Shown here one piece after another: positions 19,123 to 26,753 of a stretch of DNA of 47,227 nucleotides; the first letter of the stretch is position 1, and the number at the start of each line of letters is the position of its first letter. The stretch is from Zhongshania marina. GTDB taxonomy: Bacteria > Pseudomonadota > Gammaproteobacteria > Pseudomonadales > Spongiibacteraceae. The stretch lies in NCBI RefSeq assembly GCF_002915595.1, contig NZ_PQGG01000044.1:1-47227 (forward strand). Reading direction: 5' to 3'. The position numbers and the translations under genes were made by a program. Under the pieces are notes generated by a model. It was not told the DNA's origin. It did no database searches and saw only the letters and a program-made list of their open reading frames with translations.

Positions 19123-19860
19123 CTACTGATTCAATGAGAATTCCAGCGGCTGCAAATACCAGTATGGAATCGGCTCATCACCGCGTTTAGCGGGTAAATA
19201 GCGCCAGCGTTTCACGGCCTTCATCGCCGTCTTATCCAATCGCTCAAAACCGCTGGACTGTTTAATTCTCACCTCACCCACGGTGCCGTTCGGCAAAATG
19301 AGTAGTTCTAACACCACAATGCCCTCTTCTTTTAAACGCCGAGAAATACTCGGATACGCGGGTGCCGGATTATTAAGAGGGTTGGCGTCGTGACGCGGCG
19401 GCGTAATCGGCGCCCCCAAGGTCTTGTTGTCATTTTCCGAAACCCGTGCCTGCTTCTGCGCGGGCGGCGGCGGTGCCGGTTGCTCTTCTGCCTGCTCTTC
19501 GCGGCTAATCGCCTTTTCCGATGGTGGCGCCTTAGGTGGCGGCAATTTCGGCTTGGGCTTAGGTTTTGGCAGCGGCTTGGGTTTGGGCTTTGGCTTAGGT
19601 TTAGGTGGCTCCGGCGTTTTTTCTGGCGGCGGCGTTTTTCTCTCACTCGGTAATTGCACTGCCTCGGCCGGTGGCGCGGGAATCAGCACCCCCTGAATAC
19701 TAGGCATTACCACCTGCTTGTGCTCCGGCGATGGGATATACACCACCGCTGCGATAGCACCGCCATGTATGGCGAGCACCAATAAAAGCCCCCACCAAGA
19801 GTCGTATGCCGACTTCACAGTGCGGCTCTCTCGATAATCCAGCCGCCATTTTTCAGACAA
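19123..19860 (-). CDS. tonB: TonB energy transducer
   Basis: This protein of up to 245 residues has one N-terminal membrane anchor (WWGLLLVLAIHGGAIAAVV). A long Pro/Lys-rich spacer follows with repeated KP pairs (about 70-115). The C-terminal TonB domain carries YPSISRRLKEEGIVVLELLI, GTVGEVRIKQSSGFERLDKTA and VKRWRYLPA, where YP and the final WRY block contact receptor TonB boxes. The longest frame starts with TTG at 19860; a GTG at 19818 has a GAGAG sequence upstream and gives a more usual short cytoplasmic tail. It is the first gene of the cluster and lies downstream of a Fur-box-like site. Confidence 0.94.
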   Translation of the reverse strand: MSEKWRLDYRESRTVKSAYDSWWGLLLVLAIHGGAIAAVVYIPSPEHKQVVMPSIQGVLIPAPPAEAVQLPSERKTPPPEKTPEPPKPKPKPKPKPLPKPKPKPKLPPPKAPPSEKAISREEQAEEQPAPPPPAQKQARVSENDNKTLGAPITPPRHDANPLNNPAPAYPSISRRLKEEGIVVLELLILPNGTVGEVRIKQSSGFERLDKTAMKAVKRWRYLPAKRGDEPIPYWYLQPLEFSLNQ

Positions 19861-20093
19861 CCGTGTTTGCTGCCAGCATTTCCTACTCGCACTGTCGCCG
19901 AACCGTAGCTCTCCGCGCTGTATCGCGTTACCGCAGCCTTCATTTTGTCGCTTAAATTCCGTGAAATATGTGTAAGATCGCCGCCCCAGCCCGCCAAGTC
20001 TGCGAACTAAATAGTGCCCGCTGTGTATTTGCCTGCGCAGCTTTCTTAAGCGCGCAGGAATTCACCAGCACAATGCAGCGGCGCAAGAATACT

Positions 20094-20112
20094 ATTAATG
20101 AGAATGATTATC
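20094..20112 (-). promoter_or_regulatory. Fur-box-like operator of the tonB cluster
   Basis: ATTAATGAGAATGATTATC matches the 19-base Fur consensus at 15 positions by my count. On the minus strand a -35-like TTTACC (20117-20122) and a -10-like TTAATA/TAATAG bracket it with 17-18 base spacing, so iron-bound Fur would cover a leftward promoter. The distance to the tonB start is about 235 bases. Confidence 0.75.
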
Positions 20113-20282
20113 AAAGGTAAAGTGAGAATATATTTAGTTACTATTGCTAGTCAACCAAGATATCGCTAAGTAGTTGCTCGGCAAGGCGAGCGCTTGCAGC
20201 CCAAAAATTCCTGTTTCTGATTCCAAATGGAATCCATTCAATCCCTCGCGCCTTCCGCCTTATTTCCGCCGCCTTAGTTTCA

Positions 20283-20326
20283 TGTCAGTCGCCTGTCATC
20301 ATTTCGTCTAAAAACTTCTATATAAA
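20283..20326 (+). promoter_or_regulatory. Pho-box-like repeat and -10 element upstream of alkaline phosphatase
   Basis: TGTCA occurs at 20283-20287 and again at 20294-20298, exactly 11 bases on. A degenerate third copy (CGTCT) begins at 20305. Direct repeats at 11-base period with CTGTCAT in one copy are the PhoB-binding pattern. A -10-like TATATA/TATAAA lies at 20319-20326, the usual short distance downstream, with no good -35, as expected for a PhoB-activated promoter. Confidence 0.7.
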
Positions 20327-20467
20327 CGCAATCAAACTGTAAACCTTTCGCCCTAGTCTCTTAGCCACTCATTGGTATTAGAGCCCTGCTCAATACCACC
20401 GCCCACAGCTACAGCCATGCCATACCGACAAAAGGAAATTTCAAATTTCCAGACTAGGAGCCTTCAC

Positions 20468-22054
20468 ATGCGTATAAGAACCGCCATTTTGTCAGGGGTA
20501 TTGCCCATCGCAATTGCGTCCCACGCCGCCGCTGCGGTAATGCCCGCACATCAGACCAGCAACCCCTGGTATACCGACGCCGCCACTAGCACAAACGCTA
20601 AAGCCACAGCGACCACACCCAATAAAGCAAAGAACGTCATCCTCTTTGTAGGTGACGGCATGGGGGTGTCTACGCTAACCGCCGCACGCATCCTGCAAGG
20701 TCAGCAAAAAGGTAATCAAGGCGAGGAAGGTCTTTTAAGCTTTGAAAGCTTCCCTCATACCGCCTTAGTAAAAACCTATAATGTGGACGCGCAAACCCCT
20801 GACTCAGCCGGCACCATGACCGCGATGATGTCTGGAGTGAAAAGTGATGCCGGCGTGCTTGGCGTCTCAGAAAACATCGAACGCGGCGATTGCAGCACGG
20901 TTAGCGGCAATGAATTAATCACCGCCATTGAGCTAGCCGAATTAAAAGGCATGTCGACGGGTATTATTTCTACCGCACGTATCACCCACGCTACCCCCGC
21001 GGCAGCCTATGCAAAATCCGCTGACCGCGACTGGGAAGACGATGGCGACTTGCCAGACGATGCCAAAGCCGCAGGCTGCGAAGACATTGCATCGCAACTA
21101 ATTAATTTTGAACCCAATCTAGAAGCCCGCATTGAAGGTGCAGACGTCGATGGTTTAGACGTTGTGATGGGTGGCGGTCGCCGCAGCTTTTTGCCCAAAG
21201 ATGCTGCCTTTAACAGCGACGACGCGGTAAGTAGTGTTGAGGGCGATCGCACTGACAACCGCGATCTCACCGCGGAATGGAAAGCACGCTATCCAAACGG
21301 TGACTATGTGTTTGATCAAAGTAGTTTTGACGGCGTAAATGCCAACACCGCCACCAAACTATTTGGCCTGTTTAACGAGTCACATATGCAGTACGAGGCT
21401 GACCGTGGCAACGACGTTGCCGGCGAACCATCGCTGACCGAAATGACCACAAAGGCCATCGACATTTTAGACAACAATAGCAAAGGCTATATATTAGTTG
21501 TGGAGTCGGGTCGTATCGATCACGGTCATCACGCCGGTAGCGCTTACAGCGCACTCACCGATGCGATTGAATTGTCTAATGCAGTAAAAGCCGCCGCCGA
21601 CGCCACCAGCGCAGACGACACCTTAATTCTGGTTACCGCCGACCACAGCCATGTATTCACCATTGCCGGTTACCCTAAACGCGGTAATCCGATTCTAGGT
21701 AAGGTGGTTAACGTAGGTGAAACAACGCCAACTACCGCCGCCGATGGCATGCCTTACACCACTGTCGGCTACACCAATGGTCTTGGCTTTCACGATCTTG
21801 GCAACGCCACCGATGGCGACGCGCTGTATTCTGAAGGCATTCAAGCAGGACGAGCGGATCTGGCCAGTGTCGACACGGAATCATCAGGCTTTCACCAAGA
21901 AGCATTAGTACCACTGGATTCTGAAACCCATGCCGGCGAAGATATCAGCCTTCACGCCCGCGGCCCTGGCTCACAATTTGTGCGCGGCGTTGTCGAGCAG
22001 AACCTAGTTTTCCACTTGATCAATCAAGCACTTGATCTGCTGGCCAGCGAATAA
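20468..22054 (+). CDS. Alkaline phosphatase, soluble periplasmic/secreted (animal-type active site)
   Basis: This 528-residue phosphomonoesterase follows a normal signal peptide (cleavage near SHAAAA). The ATG at 20468 is favoured by AGGAG seven bases upstream; the open frame extends to 20372. Metal and nucleophile motifs are FVGDGMG and TPDSAGTMTA, with the catalytic Ser. RITHATPAA has His where E. coli PhoA has Asp153, and GRIDHGHH has His where E. coli has Lys328. This is the His/His form found in mammalian and shrimp enzymes. The Zn-ligand HSH motif is in TADHSHVF, and a late Zn ligand is in ETHAGED. It releases phosphate from organic esters outside the cytoplasm. It is probably PhoB-controlled and cotranscribed with the next gene. 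Confidence 0.95.
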   Translation: MRIRTAILSGVLPIAIASHAAAAVMPAHQTSNPWYTDAATSTNAKATATTPNKAKNVILFVGDGMGVSTLTAARILQGQQKGNQGEEGLLSFESFPHTALVKTYNVDAQTPDSAGTMTAMMSGVKSDAGVLGVSENIERGDCSTVSGNELITAIELAELKGMSTGIISTARITHATPAAAYAKSADRDWEDDGDLPDDAKAAGCEDIASQLINFEPNLEARIEGADVDGLDVVMGGGRRSFLPKDAAFNSDDAVSSVEGDRTDNRDLTAEWKARYPNGDYVFDQSSFDGVNANTATKLFGLFNESHMQYEADRGNDVAGEPSLTEMTTKAIDILDNNSKGYILVVESGRIDHGHHAGSAYSALTDAIELSNAVKAAADATSADDTLILVTADHSHVFTIAGYPKRGNPILGKVVNVGETTPTTAADGMPYTTVGYTNGLGFHDLGNATDGDALYSEGIQAGRADLASVDTESSGFHQEALVPLDSETHAGEDISLHARGPGSQFVRGVVEQNLVFHLINQALDLLASE

Positions 22055-22065
22055 GGAGAGTGACC

Positions 22066-23712
22066 ATGAAATATTTTAAAGTAGCAATTTTAAGCGCGGC
22101 CGTAGCAGGCCTCGCAGCCTGCGGCGGCGACAATGACAAAAAGAGCAGTTCAAACAACAATAGCAGCGCTGCCATTATTGAAAATACCCGCAGCAATGCA
22201 TGGTATAGCGACGCAGAAGCAAAAATAGCCGCCACCACCCAAGCCAACCTCAATCGTGGCGCGGCAAAAAACGTTATTCTTTTTGTCGGTGACGGCATGG
22301 GTATTTCTACCGTGACCGCCGCCCGTATTCTTGCCGGCCAGCTTAAGGGTCAATCGGGCGAAGAAAACAATCTAAGCTTCGATCTATTCCCCTACACCGG
22401 CTTAGCAAAAACCTATAACGTCGATGCGCAAACTCCAGATTCAGCCGGCACCATGACAGCCCTGATATCGGGTGTAAAAACTGACGTTGGCGTTATTGGC
22501 GTGAATGAAAATATTGTTCGCGGCGACTGCACAACCGTTGCAGGCAACGAATTAGTGACCGCCCTTGAACTCGCGGAAATTGCCGGCAAGTCTACCGGCA
22601 TACTGTCTACCGCCCGCATCACCCACGCCACTCCTGCGGCAACCTACGCAAAATCTGCTGATCGCGACTGGGAAGACGATGGCGACATGCCAGACGCAGC
22701 AATAAGCGCTGGCTGTGAAGACATTGCATCGCAGCTCATTAACTTTGAGCCTAATTTAGAAGCGCGAATTAATGGCGTCGATGTAGATGGTATCGAAGTC
22801 GTCATGGGTGGCGGTCGTCGCAGCTTTTTACCTAAAGACGCGACATTTAACAGCCCAGACGCCGTCAGCAGCGTTGAAGGTGATCGCACCGACGGTCGCG
22901 ATCTAACCGCTGAATGGAAAACACGCTACCCCAGCGGCAATTACATTTTTGACCAAACCAGTTTTGACGCCATCGACACCGAAAGCACAAGCAAAGTACT
23001 CGGCCTATTCAATGAATCACATATGCAATACGAAGCCGACCGTGGCAACGACGTTGCCGGCGAACCCTCGCTAAGTGAGATGACAGAAAAAGCGATCAAG
23101 ATCTTAGACAATAACGACAACGGCTATTTCTTGATGGTTGAATCTGGTCGTATTGACCACGCTCACCACGCTGGTAATGCCTACAATGCGCTAAACGACG
23201 CAGTAGAATTATCGGAAGCTGTTGCCAAGGCCGTTGAACTTAGCAATAGCGATGACACGCTCATTATTGTTACCGCCGACCACAGCCATGTTTTCACTAT
23301 TGCTGGCTATCCTAAACGCGGCAACCCCATCCTCGGCAAAGTCGTCGGTATTGGCTCTAACAGCCCATCGCTGGCTGCCGATGGCACACCTTATACTACC
23401 TTGGGCTACACCAACGGTTTAGGCTTCCGCGATCTCGGCAATGAAACCGACGCCGACGAAGCTTACAACCAAGCAATTGACGCTGGCCGCAAAGACCTGT
23501 CGCAAATTGACACCCAAGCGCCAGGCTTCCATCAAGAGGCATTAATTCCTCTCGGTTCGGAAACCCATGCGGGCGAAGACGTTGGCGTTTATGCATCTGG
23601 CCCTAGCGCCGCATTGGTTAGCGGCACTAACGAGCAAAACATGGTCTTCCATGTAATGAATTACGCAGCAGACCTTGTGAACAAAGCCAATAGCAAGCAA
23701 GTGGCCCCTTGA
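22066..23712 (+). CDS. Alkaline phosphatase, lipoprotein paralogue
   Basis: This 548-residue paralogue begins 11 bases after the previous stop. AAGGAG overlaps that stop and sits seven bases before the ATG. The N-terminus ends in lipobox LAAC followed by GGDNDKK, so it should be lipid-anchored; Gly and Asp after the Cys leave inner versus outer membrane sorting unclear. A Ser/Asn-rich spacer of about 15 residues follows. The core is very like the upstream enzyme: VGDGMG, TPDSAGTMTA, RITHATPAA, GRIDHAHH and ETHAGED are all present with the same His/His substitutions. It looks like a tandem duplication whose copies have diverged in location. Confidence 0.95.
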   Translation: MKYFKVAILSAAVAGLAACGGDNDKKSSSNNNSSAAIIENTRSNAWYSDAEAKIAATTQANLNRGAAKNVILFVGDGMGISTVTAARILAGQLKGQSGEENNLSFDLFPYTGLAKTYNVDAQTPDSAGTMTALISGVKTDVGVIGVNENIVRGDCTTVAGNELVTALELAEIAGKSTGILSTARITHATPAATYAKSADRDWEDDGDMPDAAISAGCEDIASQLINFEPNLEARINGVDVDGIEVVMGGGRRSFLPKDATFNSPDAVSSVEGDRTDGRDLTAEWKTRYPSGNYIFDQTSFDAIDTESTSKVLGLFNESHMQYEADRGNDVAGEPSLSEMTEKAIKILDNNDNGYFLMVESGRIDHAHHAGNAYNALNDAVELSEAVAKAVELSNSDDTLIIVTADHSHVFTIAGYPKRGNPILGKVVGIGSNSPSLAADGTPYTTLGYTNGLGFRDLGNETDADEAYNQAIDAGRKDLSQIDTQAPGFHQEALIPLGSETHAGEDVGVYASGPSAALVSGTNEQNMVFHVMNYAADLVNKANSKQVAP

Positions 23713-23741
23713 TTAAATAATAAAAACGTTTAGACCATCAT

Positions 23742-23773
23742 GACGCTGGTTCACGCCAGCGTCTTTATTTTTA
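23742..23773 (+). terminator. Rho-independent terminator after the phosphatase genes
   Basis: An 8-base perfect stem, GACGCTGG (23742-23749) with CCAGCGTC (23756-23763), has a six-base loop and is followed by TTTATTTTT. Confidence 0.85.
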
Positions 23774-23808
23774 AAAAGTGACAAACTGACATTCGCAAGG
23801 ATTTCCCC

Positions 23809-24579
23809 GTGACGTTCGCAACACGCTTTAAGCTTATTCTTAATCGTCCCAAAGCAGCGATGCTTTTCATTGGCGCCTTGATCACCGCACTGCCCACACA
23901 CGCTGAAGAGTGCAACCCCAACACCCCTATCAGCGCCCACTACCAAGTCACCAGTCGCAATACTGCACAGTCAGAAAAACCCGCCACTAAACAACTGATA
24001 TTATGGCGCCAGAAAAACAGTGTGGCCGAGCAATTTCCAGCCAAGGGAATTACAGAAATATGGGAACGCAACCACAGCAATAGCATAAAACTGAATCGCT
24101 ATTTCGACGCCTATCAACGCGGCATAGAATATTCACCAAGCGAAGTGAAAGATGTAAACGGCAACGATGACTGGAGCATGAAAACCCAACTTGTCGCCGA
24201 TTCGCTGTTACAAAAAATGAGTTTAAGCAATCGCGAAGGCAGCGGCTGTGACCGCGAAGAAAGCTATTTATTAGCCGAAAAAAATTACACTGCCACCCTA
24301 GTTTGGCTACCGGCCTATCGCCTAGTAAAGTCCTATCACATGCAAAGTGGATCGCGGGAACAAGTGTGGACACTAAACAAAATGACGACGGACAAAAACA
24401 GCATTAATCATTTTTTTAAGCAATATTCAGATTATAAAACCACAGACTACGCCGACATTGGCGACAGCGAATCAGATCCCTTTTTACGAAAAATGATTCG
24501 ACTAGGATTTATCGAGCACGGCAGCTCCGGCATGTATGACACACAGGGCAATGATATTGGTGGAGAGCATCATCACTAG
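23809..24579 (+). CDS. Unknown secreted protein (256 residues)
   Basis: I do not recognise the family. The start is GTG with AAGGA about eight bases upstream. A membrane-spanning signal segment (about 14-32, AAMLFIGALITALPTHAEE) is followed by a polar, charged chain with Cys near 36 and Cys near 147, which could form a disulfide. A His-rich C-terminus (GGEHHH) is present. There are no repeats or further helices. It follows the phosphatases in the same direction but lies past their terminator, so shared regulation is not shown. Its stop is only four bases from the stop of the convergent methyltransferase gene. Confidence 0.7.
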   Translation: MTFATRFKLILNRPKAAMLFIGALITALPTHAEECNPNTPISAHYQVTSRNTAQSEKPATKQLILWRQKNSVAEQFPAKGITEIWERNHSNSIKLNRYFDAYQRGIEYSPSEVKDVNGNDDWSMKTQLVADSLLQKMSLSNREGSGCDREESYLLAEKNYTATLVWLPAYRLVKSYHMQSGSREQVWTLNKMTTDKNSINHFFKQYSDYKTTDYADIGDSESDPFLRKMIRLGFIEHGSSGMYDTQGNDIGGEHHH

Positions 24580-24583
24580 GAAG

Positions 24584-25240
24584 TTAAGCAAGTCTCAAAT
24601 AGCGCAGCACTTGGCCTTTAAATTCCTTACTCAAAAAGCCGCTAGTTTCTGGCTTGTGCTGGCTGTGCGAATAACCGAGGGCGACCATCTTTTTACTAAA
24701 AGCCGCATGGTTCAATCTACCGGGATCGACCAAAATTACTTCGCAACTTGGCTTGGCGTGACGCTCAATAAATTCTGACAACAATACAATATGTTCACGC
24801 TCATACAGGACATCAGAGCCCACAATAACATCAAATTTCCCTAAGCCATCACTAGCATCATTCCAGCCTGCTCGCAAAAACGGAATTTTTCCCCCGCTAT
24901 TCAAGCGCACATTTTCGATCAGAAAATTACCCGCCTCAGGGTGAATATCCGTGGCGGTAATGTCGGCCTGCCGCACTTTAAGTAGTAAGCTCGTCAACGC
25001 CAAACCGCAGCCAACCTCTAAAATGCGCTTCCCCTCAATTGCAAAGGTCGCCATCTCATTTGCCAATACCGCGCTAGAATCCCACACCACGCCAAATAAA
25101 GACCACTGAGCAGAAGAAATTCCCAGCGCCTCTGCTTCACCCAAGGCATCTGAAAACTGCTGATTATCGCGAAGACCGCGGACGTGAATATCAAAACCTT
25201 GAACATCGATGGTTTGGTAACGAAGGCGAACAGATTCCAC
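24584..25240 (-). CDS. Class I SAM-dependent methyltransferase (METTL21/lysine methyltransferase-like)
   Basis: In this 218-residue cytosolic protein the SAM-binding motif I is RILEVGCGLALTSLLL (near 70-85), followed by the acidic motif II in ITATDIHPEA. VIVGSDVLYEREH is the post-motif block typical of the METTL21-like family that methylates protein lysines in eukaryotes and has bacterial relatives of unknown substrate. The C-terminus ends in VLRYLRLA. The start is GTG at 25240. It is convergent with the unknown secreted gene and has no functional partner nearby. The substrate cannot be predicted. Confidence 0.8.
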   Translation of the reverse strand: MESVRLRYQTIDVQGFDIHVRGLRDNQQFSDALGEAEALGISSAQWSLFGVVWDSSAVLANEMATFAIEGKRILEVGCGLALTSLLLKVRQADITATDIHPEAGNFLIENVRLNSGGKIPFLRAGWNDASDGLGKFDVIVGSDVLYEREHIVLLSEFIERHAKPSCEVILVDPGRLNHAAFSKKMVALGYSHSQHKPETSGFLSKEFKGQVLRYLRLA

Positions 25241-25536
25241 GAACTACTCCAGCCAATAGGCATAAGCCACAAAGCAAAATAGCTCAGGACAGTAATGTCA
25301 CTATAGACGCATATCCCCACTAAGTCTTGTACAGGCCAATTCTTGAATAGCGGCAGAGTGCCGGTGCAGATTTTTTGTCTTTGCCACATACAGACCAACC
25401 TGAAAGACTAAATTAAAATGTTAGATTTCGTGATTGCGCTCACATTCGCGGTGACTACGTATACGAATGCAGCTACTTAATCACCAAGATCACTAGGCAT
25501 CTTCGAATAAACGCAGCATAGCCAAGGTGACCAGCC

Positions 25537-26070
25537 ATGAGAAAATACCTATCTTACCCAATATTAATCGGATCTCTTTCCCTATCAATCAGCGTCTTCG
25601 CCAATATTGCAACAACGTGGAAAATTGACGACATTTCACGCTCTACGGGGTATACCGTCGTCGGTGAAAACAAGGCAAACCACCAGTTCGGTTTGGTAAA
25701 ACACAGCAACACCTGTGGCAGCGACGAATTATATGTAAGCTGGTCTAGCAATAGCGCCGAGATCTGGTCTCTAGCGGGGCAGACTATTGAGATGGATGCG
25801 GAGTTTGACGGCATCTCGATGAGCCTGCCCCTAGAGGTAGTGGCTATTCGACCGCTGGTAGGTGACCGCCATGAGGTGATTATGGGGCATGTATTTGCCA
25901 ATCCAGAATTACTGGACCTTATGACCAGCTCGGCCACGGTTAATATCTTTATACCGGCGGGAAATTCACTATCACGCCATTTTAATAACAACAGCGATCG
26001 CTTCCCCCTATCTGGCTTTAAAGAAGCCCGCGCTGAGGCACTCAAGCGCTGCTATAGCAAAAGCTCTTAA
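25537..26070 (+). CDS. Unknown exported protein (177 residues)
   Basis: I do not recognise this protein. A signal peptide is clear (MRKYLSYPILIGSLSLSISVFA), with cleavage probably before NIATTW. The mature chain of about 155 residues is mixed strand-like, with Cys near 67 and Cys near 173 that could pair. AAGGTGA about eight bases before the ATG supports the start. It is a single-gene unit between a divergent methyltransferase and a strong two-way terminator. The 296 bases upstream hold no recognised operator. Confidence 0.7.
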   Translation: MRKYLSYPILIGSLSLSISVFANIATTWKIDDISRSTGYTVVGENKANHQFGLVKHSNTCGSDELYVSWSSNSAEIWSLAGQTIEMDAEFDGISMSLPLEVVAIRPLVGDRHEVIMGHVFANPELLDLMTSSATVNIFIPAGNSLSRHFNNNSDRFPLSGFKEARAEALKRCYSKSS

Positions 26071-26077
26071 AATATAA

Positions 26078-26117
26078 GGCGTAAAAAAACCGACACTAAG
26101 GTCGGTTTTTTTACGCC
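26078..26117. terminator. Bidirectional rho-independent terminator
   Basis: A 17-base perfect stem, starting GGCGTAAAAAAACCGAC, closes over a six-base loop (ACTAAG). The A and T tracts inside the stem give T-rich tails in both directions, serving the exported-protein gene from the left and efp from the right. Confidence 0.92.
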
Positions 26118-26128
26118 TAGCCCAGTAC

Positions 26129-26701
26129 TTATACTGGTGCTTTTGCCCGTGATTTATATTCACCGGTGCGGGTGTCTATTTCTATCCAATCGTCAATCTC
26201 ACAGAAGTCGGCAACTTTGATTTCCGTGCCGTTGCTCAGCTTAGCAGGCTTCATAACCTTGCCAGAGGTATCACCCCGTGCAGAACCTTCGGTGTAGGTA
26301 ATCTGACGAACAATCATAGTTGGCAGGTCGACGGAAATTACTTTGCCTTCAAAGAATACCGCTTCGCAAATATCCGTCATACCATCGACGATGTAAGGCA
26401 ATACGCTTTCAATATCTTCTTCATTTAGTTCGTATTGATTGTATTCTTCGTCCATAAATACATAAGTGGACTCGGCAACATAGGAGTAAGTTACCGCGAT
26501 GCGCTCAAGAATAACTGGCTCTACTTTATCGTCTGTTTTATAAACTGTTTCCGTCGTTGAACCGCTAAGCAGATTCTTCAACTTCATTTTAACAATGGCG
26601 CTGTTGCGACCAGATTTAGTAAATTCTGCTTTCTGAACCATCCAAGGCTGGCCGTCGATCAGAATCACGCTATTGGGCTTCATTTCTTGTGCTGTTTTCA
26701 T
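26129..26701 (-). CDS. efp: Elongation factor P, arginine-32 (EarP-modified) type
   Basis: This 190-residue factor relieves ribosome stalling at polyproline stretches. The start at 26701 ([12 protein letters not shown]) matches the family; an upstream extension to 26737 does not. The modification loop reads KSGRNSA with Arg32, where E. coli has Lys34. That is the form rhamnosylated by EarP, and earP lies directly upstream. The C-terminal OB domain carries [16 protein letters not shown] and [12 protein letters not shown]. The gene ends just before the two-way terminator. The whole protein closely follows the Pseudomonas EF-P pattern. Confidence 0.97.
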   Translation of the reverse strand: MKTAQEMKPNSVILIDGQPWMVQKAEFTKSGRNSAIVKMKLKNLLSGSTTETVYKTDDKVEPVILERIAVTYSYVAESTYVFMDEEYNQYELNEEDIESVLPYIVDGMTDICEAVFFEGKVISVDLPTMIVRQITYTEGSARGDTSGKVMKPAKLSNGTEIKVADFCEIDDWIEIDTRTGEYKSRAKAPV

Positions 26702-26753
26702 AGGTTTATCCGAATGGAAATTGATATAAGCCAGCAATTTTTTTGGCTGCGTA

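Larger units (their letters stand above)
19861..20467. other. Divergent control region between tonB cluster and alkaline phosphatase genes
   Basis: About 600 bases carry no convincing gene. A 60-codon minus-strand frame at 19815-19997 overlaps the tonB start and has no support. The left half would be a leader of roughly 230 bases for tonB if transcription starts at the Fur-box promoter. The right half holds the Pho-box-like repeat and -10 for the phosphatases. No riboswitch consensus was recognised in the tonB leader. Confidence 0.6.

Noticed and set aside
19815-19997. 60-codon minus-strand frame upstream of tonB
   Set aside because: It overlaps the tonB start, has no clear ribosome-binding site, and shows no family-like pattern.
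25018-25398. 126-codon minus-strand frame overlapping the methyltransferase start
   Set aside because: It covers motif I of the methyltransferase in another frame and is explained as a shadow.
26702-26737. 12-residue N-terminal extension of EF-P
   Set aside because: EF-P with Arg32 numbering begins at MKTAQE; the extension has no counterpart in the family.
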